NCBI GenBank assembly: GCA_022560615.1
Contig: JADFSR010000012.1
Coordinates: forward strand, 1-64,000
Origin: Gemmatimonadota bacterium
GTDB lineage: Bacteria; Gemmatimonadota; Gemmatimonadetes; Longimicrobiales; Gaopeijiaceae
Direction of reading: 5' to 3'
DNA length: 64,000 nucleotides
The notes under the pieces are model-generated. The model saw nothing but the letters and a program-made list of their open reading frames with translations, did no database searches and was not told the origin of the DNA. Below are positions 34,433 to 43,850 of the stretch, in pieces. The translations under genes were made by a program, and so were the position numbers. Positions within the stretch are counted from its first letter, which is position 1. Each line of letters starts with the position of its first letter.

Positions 34433-35365
34433 ATGGTCCGACCCGTATACTTGGACCTCCCCACCGGTGAGATCGCGCACCGGGCGGAAGAGGCCGTGGC
34501 CTCCCTCGCGGAATGCCGGCTGTGTCCCCGCGACTGCGCGGTCGACCGGCTGGCCGGGAAGTGGTCCGCCTGCAAGACGGGCCGTCACGCGGTGGTGAGC
34601 TCGGCGTTCGCGCACTTCGGCGAGGAAGACTGCCTGCGAGGATGGCACGGTTCCGGCACGATCTTCTTCGGCCACTGCAACCTGCGCTGTGTCTTCTGTC
34701 AGAACTTCGACATCAGCCAGGCCATACGACCGGGGCCGTCGGAGCCGGGCCTGGAGGCGGATCAGATCGCCACGCTCATGCTCATGCTGCAGGCGAAGGG
34801 CTGTCACAACATCAACTTCGTGACACCCGAGCACGTAGTGCCCCAGCTGCTCGAGGCCCTCGTGCCGGCGATCGAGATGGGGCTCCGCCTCCCGATCGTG
34901 TACAACACGTCCGCTTACGACAGCCTCGAGAGCCTCCGCTGGATGGACGGGATCGTCGACATCTACATGCCGGACTTCAAGCTGTGGTCAGCCGCCGCCG
35001 CCAAACGATACCTGATGGCTGAGGATTACCCCGAGGCCGCCCGAGCCGCGCTCCTCGAGATGCACGGACAGGTGGGGCGGCTCGTCTGCGACGAGCGTGG
35101 GCTGGCCACCCGGGGCGTGCTGGTGCGACACCTGGTGATGCCAGGCCTCCTGGACGAGACCAGGGCGTGTCTCGAGTGGTTGGCCGAGCAGTTGGGACCC
35201 GGCACGTACGTGAACGTGATGGACCAGTACCGTCCGGCGGGGAAGGTGAGCGAGGGACGCTTCGAGGAGATCGGTCGAGCCGTGACGAGCGAGGAGTTTG
35301 CCGAGGCTCGGCGCTACGCGCAGTCGCTGGGGCTACGCTTGGACGAGCGTTGGGCGGTTGCATGA
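34433..35365 (+). CDS. Radical SAM protein, PflA-like (COG1313 type)
   Basis: The 310-residue protein contains the radical SAM motif CNLRCVFC (CxxxCxxC, about residues 83-90) preceded by a Cys-rich N-terminal segment, ECRLCPRDCAVDRLAGKWSACKTG, typical of COG1313 proteins described as uncharacterised pyruvate-formate-lyase activating-enzyme homologues. GCHNINFVTPEHVVPQ and LPIVYNTSAYDSLESLRWMDGIVDIYMPDFK are further family motifs, and the C-terminal part has VNVMDQYRP. It generates a 5'-deoxyadenosyl radical; the target is unknown. It overlaps the next gene by eight bases. It is cytoplasmic. Confidence 0.87.
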   Translation: MVRPVYLDLPTGEIAHRAEEAVASLAECRLCPRDCAVDRLAGKWSACKTGRHAVVSSAFAHFGEEDCLRGWHGSGTIFFGHCNLRCVFCQNFDISQAIRPGPSEPGLEADQIATLMLMLQAKGCHNINFVTPEHVVPQLLEALVPAIEMGLRLPIVYNTSAYDSLESLRWMDGIVDIYMPDFKLWSAAAAKRYLMAEDYPEAARAALLEMHGQVGRLVCDERGLATRGVLVRHLVMPGLLDETRACLEWLAEQLGPGTYVNVMDQYRPAGKVSEGRFEEIGRAVTSEEFAEARRYAQSLGLRLDERWAVA

Positions 35366-36218
35366 GACGAAGCGCGCCAGGTTGAGAGATCTGCTCCGTA
35401 CGCCGGAGGTCACGGTCGTCCCGGAGGCCTATACCGTGTTTACGGCCAGGCTCGCCGAGCTCAACGGCTTCGATGCGATCTACGTCGGTGGCAACATGAT
35501 CGCCGGGATGCACCTGGGGATCGAGGACTGGGGGCTCGTCGACCTCACGGAGCTCGTAGAGATTGGCGGACGGATCGCGAGGGGCGTGTCGGTGCCGGCG
35601 ATCGTCGATGCCGACCAGGGTGGTGAGACCGCCCTCAACGTGTACCGTAGTGTCGGGGCGTACGAGCGGGCCGGCATTGCGGGGCTGCACATCGAGGACA
35701 CCCGCAACCCGAAGCACATGGGTCAGGGTAGGAGCGAGCTCATGCCGCTCCAAGAGATGCTCGTGCGGATTTCGGCTGCCGTCGAGGGTCGGTCGGACCC
35801 GGACTTCGTCGTCATTGCCCGGTCCGATTCCCTGATTCTGGGCCCCAATCGGGGTGACGCTGCCGAGGCGATCCGTCGCGGGACCGCCTTCGCCGAGGCT
35901 GGGGCCGACGCTTTCTTCTGCGTCGGGATGCGGAGCGATCAGGTCGCGCAGATCGCCGCCAACGTGCCGATTCCCCTCATCGCGCTGAACATCCCTGTGG
36001 GAGACGTGCGCGACACCGGCCTGCGGATGGACATCCAAGGGGTGCAGGTTTACCAGGCAGCTGCGAAGCTCTACGAGACGATGATTCTGGAGCTCAAGGA
36101 CGAGGGGCAGTTCGGGCGCGGACCCGACCGCCGCCTAGCGCCGGAGACCGTGGCTCAAATCATGGGTACGCCTGCGTACCGGGAGCTCGCTGAACGATGG
36201 ATGGAGCTACGAGGGTAA
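35358..36218 (+). CDS. Isocitrate lyase / PEP mutase superfamily protein
   Basis: The best start is TTG 35358 (HETKRARLRDLL), where homology to this superfamily begins; it overlaps the radical SAM stop codon. The 286-residue protein shows the conserved FDAIYVGG, the metal motif VDADQGGE (equivalent to the DxDxG motif), GLHIEDTRNPKHMG and VVIARSDSL. The Cys of the KKCGH loop of true lyases is absent (NPKHMG here), which favours a carboxyvinyl-phosphonate mutase / oxaloacetase-like or decarboxylase activity over methylisocitrate lyase. Substrate not determinable. Confidence 0.85.
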   Translation: MHETKRARLRDLLRTPEVTVVPEAYTVFTARLAELNGFDAIYVGGNMIAGMHLGIEDWGLVDLTELVEIGGRIARGVSVPAIVDADQGGETALNVYRSVGAYERAGIAGLHIEDTRNPKHMGQGRSELMPLQEMLVRISAAVEGRSDPDFVVIARSDSLILGPNRGDAAEAIRRGTAFAEAGADAFFCVGMRSDQVAQIAANVPIPLIALNIPVGDVRDTGLRMDIQGVQVYQAAAKLYETMILELKDEGQFGRGPDRRLAPETVAQIMGTPAYRELAERWMELRG

Positions 36219-36219
36219 G

Positions 36220-36957
36220 CTACCCGCCCGCACCGCCGGGCGGTCCGGCGGGTCGCTGATACCGCAAATCGAACTCGACGCTCCGCACGCCGGGTATGGC
36301 GCGGACGACAGCGCCGAGGCTTTGCTGAACCGTCCCGAAGCCGGGGGGCGTGCGGCGACCTCCGCACTCCTCGCAGACGACCGAGCCGGTCAGGGTCACG
36401 ACCCCAGCGCTGACCGCGACGGTGATCGAGTCGGCGGGGACGTCGGACGCGCGCGCGATAGCCGCCTCGACCCGCTCCTGTAGCACGTCGTCCGGCGGAG
36501 CCTCGGGCACGTCGGACGCGCAGGCACCGAGGGCTGTGGCGGCGCCCAAGCAGGCCACGAGAGCGAGATGGATCCCGGGTGCGCTCCTCATCGACCGCCG
36601 ACTCGAGTCCTGAAACTCCACGCGTCCCCCGCCGCGCCGAAAGACGTTGATCCGCGCCTCGACCTCCTGCCGGAAGGCCCCACCGGTGAGCCAGTCACGG
36701 TCGAGCACCCGGAGCACGTCTGTGCTCGACAGCTCCCGCTCCAACTCCGCAAAGAGCTCGGTGGTTGTGGGCATCACGATCTCCGTCGGTGGCTCGCCGT
36801 CCCACGACTGCGGGTCCGTGTCGACTTCGTCCTGCTCCTGAGCGAGGCCGGTGCCCGACCGGGCATCCGCATAGCGCATGTAGAGACGCTCACACGACAA
36901 CTCGAGGACGCGTTCTCTGCCGCGCGTCCTGAGCTGGAGAAAGTCTCGTCGATTCAT
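36220..36957 (-). CDS. Two-part protein: conserved hypothetical fused in frame to a BON-domain lipoprotein
   Basis: Reading from ATG 36957, residues 1-115 are NRRDFLQLRTRGRERVLELSCERLYMRYADA... and VLRVLDRDWLTGGAFRQEVEARINVFRRGGGRVEFQ, a compact domain I cannot name. Without a stop the frame continues into an internal Met (36591) followed by a lipoprotein signal LVACLGAATALGAC and a BON domain (EAAIARASDVPADSITVAVSAGVVTLTGSV...). BON domains bind phospholipids and occur on periplasmic lipoproteins. Either translation starts again at 36591, giving two proteins, or this is a fusion with a buried signal. Two genes sharing one frame is more plausible. The gene follows the Mo-enzyme FAD subunit on the same strand. 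Confidence 0.6.
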   Translation of the reverse strand: MNRRDFLQLRTRGRERVLELSCERLYMRYADARSGTGLAQEQDEVDTDPQSWDGEPPTEIVMPTTTELFAELERELSSTDVLRVLDRDWLTGGAFRQEVEARINVFRRGGGRVEFQDSSRRSMRSAPGIHLALVACLGAATALGACASDVPEAPPDDVLQERVEAAIARASDVPADSITVAVSAGVVTLTGSVVCEECGGRRTPPGFGTVQQSLGAVVRAIPGVRSVEFDLRYQRPAGPPGGAGG

Positions 36958-36971
36958 GCTACCACGGGCTG

Positions 36972-37982
36972 CTAGGCGGACGTGGCGAGTGACAGGACTG
37001 TCTGCTCCACCACTTGTCGAGTCAGAGGGAGCTTGTATGCGTTCTTCGACATGGCCCTCGCTCCTGCCACGGCAGCCGTCCCCACCTCGCGAGCGAGCTC
37101 CGGCGTGACGCGGCTGCCCGCCAGCAGCCTCTCTGCCTCCGGGACGCGCCACGGAATGGGAGCCACGCCGCCCAGCACAATCCTCGCGCCCTGGCAGACG
37201 TCGCCGTCCATCTCCAGCACGACGGCGGCACTCACCAACGCGTGCGTCCACGCCTCGCGATCCATCACCTTGTGAAACGTGCTGCGCACGCCAGCTCCGG
37301 GTGCGGGAAGCTCGACAGACGCGAGTACCTCGTCGTCCCCGAGCACGTTCTCGTGTTCTGCGTCCTGGCGCGGAAGCACGAAGAAGTCCGCTCCCGACAG
37401 CGTACGCTCACCCTCGGGCCCTACGATCCGGAAGCTCGCGTCGAGCGCGACGAGTGCAGGCGCTACGTCCGAGGGATGAACGATGAAGCTCGGTCCGCCG
37501 CCGAAGATCGCGTGGAGCTGGTTCTCGCCGCGCACCGAGAAGCACACGCTGCCGCCCGCCTTGTAGCACGTGAATCCGTTGCGATAGTACCAGCACCAGG
37601 GTCGCTGACACACGTTTCCGGCCAAGGTGCCGGCCTTGCGGATCTGGGGAGTCGCGACGCTTTCGGCGGCTTCGGCCAACACGCTGAATTGGTCACGAAC
37701 GAGCGCATGCCCGCTGAGCGCGTCGAGCGTGATCATCCCGCCTACGGTCACTCCGTCCTGCCCCCTCGACGTCACCTGATCGAGCCCGTCTACGGTCTTG
37801 AGGTTCACGAGCACGTCCGGCAGGTCGGATCCCGGCCGATTCACGACCCTGTCCTTCATGAGCTGAAGCAGATCGGTGCCGCCCGCTGCGAAGGACACCG
37901 ATTGGCCGCCCTCGAGCGCCTGCCGCGCCAGTGTGACCGCTTCTTCCAGGCTTCGGGCATTCTGGTTGGCAAAGGCTTTCAT
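36972..37982 (-). CDS. FAD-binding subunit of a PaoABC-like molybdenum aldehyde oxidoreductase
   Basis: This 336-residue protein belongs to the xanthine-dehydrogenase FAD subunit family (FAAGGTDLLQLMKD, VTVGGMITLDAL, TLAGNVCQRP). It carries an insertion with four Cys (C125, C130, C139, C147) and GENQLHAIFGGGPSF, as in E. coli PaoB (YagS) and 4-hydroxybenzoyl-CoA reductase, where the extra Cys bind a [4Fe-4S] cluster. Start ATG 37982 overlaps the large-subunit stop by four bases. It passes electrons between the FeS small subunit and an acceptor. The PaoABC assignment rests on the Cys insert and the exported small subunit. Confidence 0.88.
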   Translation of the reverse strand: MKAFANQNARSLEEAVTLARQALEGGQSVSFAAGGTDLLQLMKDRVVNRPGSDLPDVLVNLKTVDGLDQVTSRGQDGVTVGGMITLDALSGHALVRDQFSVLAEAAESVATPQIRKAGTLAGNVCQRPWCWYYRNGFTCYKAGGSVCFSVRGENQLHAIFGGGPSFIVHPSDVAPALVALDASFRIVGPEGERTLSGADFFVLPRQDAEHENVLGDDEVLASVELPAPGAGVRSTFHKVMDREAWTHALVSAAVVLEMDGDVCQGARIVLGGVAPIPWRVPEAERLLAGSRVTPELAREVGTAAVAGARAMSKNAYKLPLTRQVVEQTVLSLATSA

Positions 37983-40150
37983 GAGAGCGCTCCCAGAATC
38001 TTGTCCCTCGTGATGGGCAGGTCTTTCATCCGGTGCCCGATGGCGTTGAAGATCGCGTTGGCCACCGCGGCCGGGCCCGGGATGATGCCCGCCTCGCCGA
38101 CCGTCTTCGCGCCGTAAGGCCCGAAGCCGTCGTCGGTCTCGATGAACGTGACCTCGATTTCCGGCGCATCCAGATGTGTCAGGTGCCGCGCGCCGTAGTA
38201 CCCCGCCGTGAGCGGGTGCCCGTTGCGAGCGTCGTACAGGAGATCCTCGTGCAAGGCCTGTCCGACCCCCTGCAACGCCGCGCCGCGGATCTGGTCCCTG
38301 GCGGGAAGCGGATTGAGAATGCGTCCGGACTCGTGGACCGCCACGTATTTCGTGATCCGCACGTGGCCGAGCTGAACATTCACTTCCACCTCCACGAAGT
38401 GCGCGCCGAAGCACATGCGCCGCCTCCCCTGCGTGCTCGGGGTCGGCGTCGCCGATGCGATCAACACGTCGGCACGCCGTGGCATCCCCGCCTCGGCGAT
38501 CTGGGCCTTGAGATCCTGAGCGGCCTGGACGACGGCGTAGCCTGTCTGGGTCGTGGTCCGGCTCCCCGACTCGCCCACTGAATACGGGCAGCGATCGGTA
38601 TCGCCCCAGACGACCTCCACCTGCGACAACGGCACACCCAGCTCCTCGGCGGCGATCATCGCCATCGTCGTCTTGGCCCCGGGGCCGATGTCCGTGACGC
38701 CGACGAACAGCGTGTACCGCTGCTCGGAGTCCACGCGCAGAATCGCACTGCTCGGGCCGACCCCGGACCGGAACATCATGAACGACATGCCCGCCCCGCG
38801 CTTGACGGGTCCCGGGTCCGAGCCGGGTTCGGAACGCCGCCGGCTCTGCCAGTCGAAGAGTTCCACACCTCGGTCGATGCACTCTTCCATCGAGTAGTTC
38901 GTGAAGCGCACGTCCTCGGTCGGCCGCAGCATGTTCTGCTTCGCGAAGTCCACCGGGTCCATGCCCAGCTTATACGCGATGTCGTCCATCATCGACTGCA
39001 TCGCGAAGTACCCCTGCGGATCCGAGGGCGCCCGGAAGTTGCCCGACACCATCCGGTTGGTGTGCACCGGGTAGATCACCCGCTCGCTATTGGGGCACGC
39101 GTATACCTCGATCCCGCTGATGCCGCCCGATCGTCTCAGGTACGGACCCATGCCACTGTAGCCGTGCAGCTGAATCGCCGTCACCGTCCCGTCCTGCTTC
39201 ACGCCCACCTTGTAGTCCTGAACGGTGTGCCAACGCCCGTGCGTACCCAGCCAGTCATCCTTCCTGGTCAACTCGAGCAACACCGGGGCGTCCGCCTCTT
39301 TCGCCAGCATCGCGGCGATCAGGTCGAAGTAGTAGCTGCCGTTCTTGTCGCCGAAGCCACCGCCCATGTACTTGCAGATGATCTGTACTTGATGGTCTTC
39401 GAGACCCAGATCTCGCGCGTTGTCGTGACGGCAGTTCGAGATGCCCTGGGTCGGCGTGTAGATCGTGACCTTGTCGCCCTGCCACTGCGCCAGCGCGCAG
39501 CGGGGCTCCATCTGGGCGTCCTGCACGAAAGCAGTCGTATACCGATCTTCGAACAGCTGGTCGGCGGCCCGGAAGCCCGCGTCGATGTCTCCGACCCGCC
39601 GCACCATCGGTCTCGCCTGGTTCTGATAGTCCAGCGCGAGGTTGCCCTCGGGCCAGATGGGAGGAGCCCCCGGCTCCAGCGCCTGCTCGGGATCGATCAC
39701 GAAAGGCATCTCTTCGTAGTCGATGTCGATGAGCTGGAGCGCCTCCTCGGCCACGTGCCGATCGACCGCGGCTACCGCCGCCACCGGCTGGCCAACGTAG
39801 CGGACCGGGTTGTCGAACATGTACCGAACGTGCTCGGTGATGTCCTTGGCGGCGTCGCTGTACTGTCGCCCCCCGGCGATCGAGCCCGAGCTGTAAATCA
39901 GCTGGTGTGTCTCGTGCGTGATGACCGCACGTACGCCCGGCAGCGTCTCGGCCCTCGAGACGTCGAGGCTGCGGATGCGCGCGTGAGGATGCGGACTCCG
40001 CAGGACTCGCGCGTACAGCATGCCCGGGAGCCGGACGTCGCCCGTATAGGTGGCCTTTCCCGTCACCCGCTCGTAGGCGTCGATGCGCGGGACGTTGTGC
40101 CCGACTGTGTTCATCGGCCCGACGGGTCCCCTCGCTTGCTCCTGGCTCAT
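37979..40150 (-). CDS. Molybdenum-cofactor large subunit, xanthine dehydrogenase family (PaoC-like)
   Basis: The 723-residue catalytic subunit has the standard N-terminal aldehyde-oxidase hammerhead domain (VTGKATYTGDVRLPGMLYARVLRSP) and the molybdopterin-binding domain with MGGGFGDKNG and GPGAKTTMAMIAAEELG. The glutamate loop (VGEAGIIPGPAAVANAI, near the end) provides the catalytic Glu. It should oxidise an aldehyde or aromatic aldehyde in the periplasm. ATG 40150 overlaps the small-subunit stop by four bases and the gene ends by overlapping the FAD subunit, so the three are coupled in the order small, large, FAD. Confidence 0.93.
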   Translation of the reverse strand: MSQEQARGPVGPMNTVGHNVPRIDAYERVTGKATYTGDVRLPGMLYARVLRSPHPHARIRSLDVSRAETLPGVRAVITHETHQLIYSSGSIAGGRQYSDAAKDITEHVRYMFDNPVRYVGQPVAAVAAVDRHVAEEALQLIDIDYEEMPFVIDPEQALEPGAPPIWPEGNLALDYQNQARPMVRRVGDIDAGFRAADQLFEDRYTTAFVQDAQMEPRCALAQWQGDKVTIYTPTQGISNCRHDNARDLGLEDHQVQIICKYMGGGFGDKNGSYYFDLIAAMLAKEADAPVLLELTRKDDWLGTHGRWHTVQDYKVGVKQDGTVTAIQLHGYSGMGPYLRRSGGISGIEVYACPNSERVIYPVHTNRMVSGNFRAPSDPQGYFAMQSMMDDIAYKLGMDPVDFAKQNMLRPTEDVRFTNYSMEECIDRGVELFDWQSRRRSEPGSDPGPVKRGAGMSFMMFRSGVGPSSAILRVDSEQRYTLFVGVTDIGPGAKTTMAMIAAEELGVPLSQVEVVWGDTDRCPYSVGESGSRTTTQTGYAVVQAAQDLKAQIAEAGMPRRADVLIASATPTPSTQGRRRMCFGAHFVEVEVNVQLGHVRITKYVAVHESGRILNPLPARDQIRGAALQGVGQALHEDLLYDARNGHPLTAGYYGARHLTHLDAPEIEVTFIETDDGFGPYGAKTVGEAGIIPGPAAVANAIFNAIGHRMKDLPITRDKILGALS

Positions 40151-40794
40151 GGCGCGCCTCCCGATCCCGCGGTCGATCCCGCGGTCTGGGCAGTCGCCAA
40201 CACCGCCTCCACGATCGCGTTGTAGTTCGAACAGCGGCAGAGATTGCCGACCAACGCCTCGCGCACCTCGTCCGCGGCCGGGCGGGAGTTCCGCTCCAGC
40301 AACGCGGTCGCCGTCATCAGTTGACCGGGCGTGCAGAAGCCACACTGGGCCGCGTCGTGATCGATGAAGGCCTGTTGCAACGGCGTGAGCTCGCCGTCCC
40401 GCTCGAGCCCCTCCACGGTCTCGACGGCGCGACCGTCCGCCCACACCGCGAGCGTGCTGCACGAATAGATCGGCTCACCATCCAGCAGCACCGTGCACGC
40501 GCCGCATTCGCCGCGATTGCAGCCGATCTTGGAACCCGTGAGCTCGATGTGGTCCCGGAGCAGCTCGTTGAGCGTCCAGCGATCTTCGACCTCGACCCGG
40601 TGTTCGGTGCCGTTGACGGTAAGGCGGATCAGAGTCCGAGGGACGGCCTCGGCTTCCTGTCGGGCGACGGTCGCGCTCCGGGGCTCCGCTGCGGTTAGCT
40701 TGGGCGCAGCGCCGGCGACGACCAGCACGGCCCCGGTGCCTTCCAGGAAATCGCGCCTCGTGAGACCCCCGCTTTTTGGCTCGTTCTTTTTCAT
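40147..40794 (-). CDS. TAT-exported [2Fe-2S] small subunit of the molybdenum aldehyde oxidoreductase
   Basis: The 215-residue protein begins with a twin-arginine signal (LTRRDFLEGTGAVLVVAGAA). A plant-type [2Fe-2S] ferredoxin domain follows, with Cys 92, 97, 100 and 112 (GCNRGECGACTVLLDGEPIYSC). The second [2Fe-2S] domain has C151, C154, C186 and C188 (CGFCTPGQ, LCRCSN). This two-cluster layout is the small subunit of the xanthine dehydrogenase family. The signal shows that the complex is exported folded. As in PaoA of E. coli, only this subunit has the signal and carries the others across. It is the first gene of the operon. Confidence 0.94.
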   Translation of the reverse strand: MKKNEPKSGGLTRRDFLEGTGAVLVVAGAAPKLTAAEPRSATVARQEAEAVPRTLIRLTVNGTEHRVEVEDRWTLNELLRDHIELTGSKIGCNRGECGACTVLLDGEPIYSCSTLAVWADGRAVETVEGLERDGELTPLQQAFIDHDAAQCGFCTPGQLMTATALLERNSRPAADEVREALVGNLCRCSNYNAIVEAVLATAQTAGSTAGSGGAP

Positions 40795-40851
40795 CTGGTC
40801 TACCGCTCCGTTCTCTCCAAGACCGCCTGCATCACCCCAGGACCGCCTGCA

Positions 40852-42921
40852 TCACCGCGACGGCAGGCTGAGTGCCACTAGCTGCCCCGGTGTCTGCAGG
40901 ACGATGCGCTGCCGACCCTCGTTCATGTAGGACATCATGCCGTACATGCCAAGGCCCGGAGTCTCGAGACCGCCGAGACGCTCGCCCGTCGCCTTGTCCA
41001 CCGCGAAGAGGAAAGGCGTCTCTCCGTCGTCGCCGATCGCCGTGTGGAGCAGCATATCTGGCGTGACCATCATCGCTGAGTGGCCCAAGTTCCCGGTCGC
41101 TGGGATATCGAGCCCCTGCAGCGCCGGGTGATCCTGGATGTACTTCGGTGTGCCCCCGTTGGGGATCCACCACAGGTGCTCCCCGGTGTTGAGGTCGATC
41201 GCGGTGATTCTACTGTACGGCGGCTTCTCCAATGGCAGACGCTGGGGACCCGGCACGCCGCCCGGCGTACCCCTACCGACGGCGAAGTCCGCGATCGTCG
41301 TTCCCGTCGGCCGCTCGAGCATTGCGTCCCGCTCCACGCCCGGGACCACGAGCCGCCAGCCGCAGTTCGTGCGAGAGATGGTGTAGATGATCCCGGTCTC
41401 GGGGTCGGCCGCCGGGGGGCCCGTGATGTTGGTTCCGCCGAGCTCACCCGGGCACCAGATCGATCCGTTCGATCCCTCGGTATTCGTACTGTGGATGGGC
41501 GGGTTGAAGAGCGGACCGAGCTCGTAATCCGCGATGATCTCGAGCGCTTCCTGTCGCAGCTCCGGCGTGAAGTCGATCAGGTCGTCGACCGTGAAGCCCT
41601 GCTTGTCGTACGGCGCGGGTTTGGTCGGGAATGGTTGAGTGGGCGATAGCTGCTCGCCGGGAATCTTCGACTGGGGCACCGGGCGCTCTTCGATGGGCCA
41701 GATGGGCTCGCCCGTCTCCCGATTCAATGCATAGAGGAATGCCTGCTTCGTGGCCTGGAACACCCCCGGTATTCTCTTCCCGTCCACCGTGACGTCCATG
41801 AGGATCGGGGCTGTGGAGGTGTCGTAGTTCCAGACGTCGTGATGGACCATCTGGAAATGCCACACGCGCTCGCCGGTCTCGACATCGAGTGCGATGAGGC
41901 TCGTTCCGAACAGGCCGTCCCCCGGGCGGAAGCCGCCATAGAAGTCGATCGTGGGCGGGTTCGTAGGGATGTAGACGATTCCGCGCTCGGGGTCCGCCGC
42001 CATCGGTGCCCACGACGAGACGTCCCCCGTCCAATTCCACGCGTCGCTCTCCCACGTCTCGTGGCCGAACTCGCCCGGCCGCGGAATCACGTGGAACTTC
42101 CACTTGTGCGCGCCCGTTCTGGCGTCGTAGCCCAGGATGTCACCGGGCACGTTCTGGATGCGCGTCTGGTTGTAGCCCTGCTCGGCCGAGTTGCCCACCA
42201 CGACGGTCCCGTTCACGACGATCGGCGGTGAAGAGCTGGTGATGTACCCGAGCGCCAGCGGGATCCCGTAATACGGGTCGTACGGCTCGTCCCACTCCTT
42301 CCAAGGACCCCAGTCGGCGAGGAGGTCGGGCAGGAGATCGACCACGCCGGTCTTTGGAAAGCCATCCAGCGGCACGGGCGTGCCCCAGTTGTCGAGAGGC
42401 CTGCCCGTCTCGGCATCGAGGGCATAGAGGAAGAACGCTGGGGTCGTAACGTAGACGACTCCCCTACCGTCGACCTCCGCGTATGCGATCCCTTTCCCCC
42501 AAGGCGCCCGCATGGAGTACTCCCAACGGAAGGTGTTGGGCAGTCGGAACGTCCACAGCGTCTCTCCCGTGGAGGGGTCGATCCGCACCACGTGACGGCG
42601 CGCCCCGGCCACCGTGAACAGCTTCCCGTCCGCGTAAACGGGCGTGGAGCGCGGGGGCCCAGGCCCGAAGCTGCCGCTCCTCCAGATCCACTCGATCTCG
42701 AGGTCGGCGAAGTTCGACGCGTCGATCTGATCCAGAGGCGTGGATCGCGTGTGTCCGGCATCCCCGCCGATGTAGCGCCATGCTTCGGGGTCGGTCCCGG
42801 GCCGCTCATTGACGTGCTGGGAAACGCCTGGTGCGGGTGGGACGAGCAGGACGCCGAGGGCTACCGTGGCCGATATCCTCCAGCTGCGGGACACGCCGCC
42901 TGCGTCGGGTTTCGCGTTCAT
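40852..42921 (-). CDS. Exported PQQ-dependent dehydrogenase, glucose-dehydrogenase-like
   Basis: The 689-residue product (ATG 42921 after GGAGG) has a signal peptide ([19 protein letters not shown]) and a PQQ propeller: [60 protein letters not shown] and a closing [11 protein letters not shown]. The HHDVW-type segment and a large middle insertion (about 480-560) match soluble or membrane-detached relatives of quinoprotein glucose dehydrogenase. There is no N-terminal membrane anchor. It lies 57 bases downstream of the Mo enzyme operon start on the same strand and may share the respiratory chain with it. PQQ must come from elsewhere in the genome. Confidence 0.87.
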   Translation of the reverse strand: MNAKPDAGGVSRSWRISATVALGVLLVPPAPGVSQHVNERPGTDPEAWRYIGGDAGHTRSTPLDQIDASNFADLEIEWIWRSGSFGPGPPRSTPVYADGKLFTVAGARRHVVRIDPSTGETLWTFRLPNTFRWEYSMRAPWGKGIAYAEVDGRGVVYVTTPAFFLYALDAETGRPLDNWGTPVPLDGFPKTGVVDLLPDLLADWGPWKEWDEPYDPYYGIPLALGYITSSSPPIVVNGTVVVGNSAEQGYNQTRIQNVPGDILGYDARTGAHKWKFHVIPRPGEFGHETWESDAWNWTGDVSSWAPMAADPERGIVYIPTNPPTIDFYGGFRPGDGLFGTSLIALDVETGERVWHFQMVHHDVWNYDTSTAPILMDVTVDGKRIPGVFQATKQAFLYALNRETGEPIWPIEERPVPQSKIPGEQLSPTQPFPTKPAPYDKQGFTVDDLIDFTPELRQEALEIIADYELGPLFNPPIHSTNTEGSNGSIWCPGELGGTNITGPPAADPETGIIYTISRTNCGWRLVVPGVERDAMLERPTGTTIADFAVGRGTPGGVPGPQRLPLEKPPYSRITAIDLNTGEHLWWIPNGGTPKYIQDHPALQGLDIPATGNLGHSAMMVTPDMLLHTAIGDDGETPFLFAVDKATGERLGGLETPGLGMYGMMSYMNEGRQRIVLQTPGQLVALSLPSR

Positions 42922-43135
42922 CAGAACCTCCGGCCGTCGATGAAGATGGCGCGCAAGATGCCGTGCGAAGCGGGACGACGGCAAGGAGGATGCCGAGTGT
43001 GTGAGCTGGTTGCGGGTCCCGAGAGGGGATCCACAGAGAACGCTCAGATTTTCGGGGTCATGCAGCCCATCCACACCGCGAAGCCACCCAGACCGCCGCG
43101 GAGTGCTTGCCGCGTCCCCCCCCTTGCGCCGGCAC

Positions 43136-43183
43136 GTGAGTGATATTATCTGATAATGCCTGATAATACATGAGTATCACTTA
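43136..43183. promoter_or_regulatory. Cluster of 10-bp TGATAAT-type repeats, probable operator
   Basis: Three units spaced exactly ten bases apart begin at 43140 (GTGATATTAT), 43150 (CTGATAATGC) and 43160 (CTGATAATAC). An outer dyad GTGATA ... TATCAC (43140-43145 and 43175-43180) encloses them. The segment is AT-rich in a GC-rich setting and ends nine bases before the start of the HTH gene. One-turn spacing points to a protein bound on one face of the helix. Confidence 0.6.
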
Positions 43184-43191
43184 CGGATTCG

Positions 43192-43821
43192 ATGCCTGAT
43201 CTAGTCCTCAACGCGACAGCAAACGCGATCGCGTATGCGAAGAACCGCACGGATCCCGAGGTCACGCCGGACGACCTGCTGCTGGGCGCGCTTCAGGCGG
43301 TTTCGAAGCTGGGGGTCGCGAGCTTCGGCCCCATCACGGTCGATCTGTCGACGCATCCCGCCGTCCCGAACCTGAACGGCGGGCGGGATGTGCGTCCCCG
43401 GTACTCGAGTGCCGCGGTGGACGTCTTCGAGCAGGCTTCCGCGATCGCGAGGACGGACACCGAGTCGCGGGTCCGCCTGGTACACATTCTGGCCGCGCTG
43501 GGAGTTTCGGACGGGGGTCTCATTGGAGAGTTGAGGGATCGTTACGATTTCGATGACGCCGACTGGCGGGCTGCGCTCGTGGAGTGGGACAGCCGACGGG
43601 AGCCTCCCGCCGGAGCAGGTCCGGCGAAGGGGGCCCTGCTCAGCGTCGACGAGGCGGCCGAGGCTCTGGGCGTCCATCAGCAGACGATCCGGGGCTACAT
43701 CCGGACGGGCAAGCTGGCGGCCTTCCGCATCGCGGGGGAGAGGGCGATCCGGGTTTACGCATCGGATCTGTACGGCTTGCTCGAGCCGCTGGAGCCGAGC
43801 TCGAACGATGTCGGGGACTAA
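43192..43821 (+). CDS. Regulator with Clp_N-like sensor domain and excisionase-type helix-turn-helix
   Basis: The 209-residue protein has two parts. Residues 1-135 resemble the double Clp N-terminal repeat (AIAYAKNRTDPEVTPDDLLLGALQAVSKLG and YSSAAVDVFEQASAIAR..., HILAALGVSDGGLIGEL). Residues 148-205 are an excisionase/MerR-like winged helix (LLSVDEAAEALGVHQQTIRGYIRTGKLAAFRIAGERAIRVY). A Clp_N domain attached to a DNA-binding domain suggests a regulator that senses unfolded protein or an adaptor. It is followed 29 bases later by a DUF4242 gene, and is preceded by TGATAAT repeats. The Clp_N assignment is my pattern match, not a search result. Confidence 0.65.
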   Translation: MPDLVLNATANAIAYAKNRTDPEVTPDDLLLGALQAVSKLGVASFGPITVDLSTHPAVPNLNGGRDVRPRYSSAAVDVFEQASAIARTDTESRVRLVHILAALGVSDGGLIGELRDRYDFDDADWRAALVEWDSRREPPAGAGPAKGALLSVDEAAEALGVHQQTIRGYIRTGKLAAFRIAGERAIRVYASDLYGLLEPLEPSSNDVGD

Positions 43822-43850
43822 TGCCCCGATGCACTTCAAGGAGGTGTGAG

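Noticed and set aside
35007-36038. A 353-codon minus-strand frame over the radical SAM / PEP mutase genes
   Set aside because: Both plus-strand genes have clear family motifs; the antisense reading has none.
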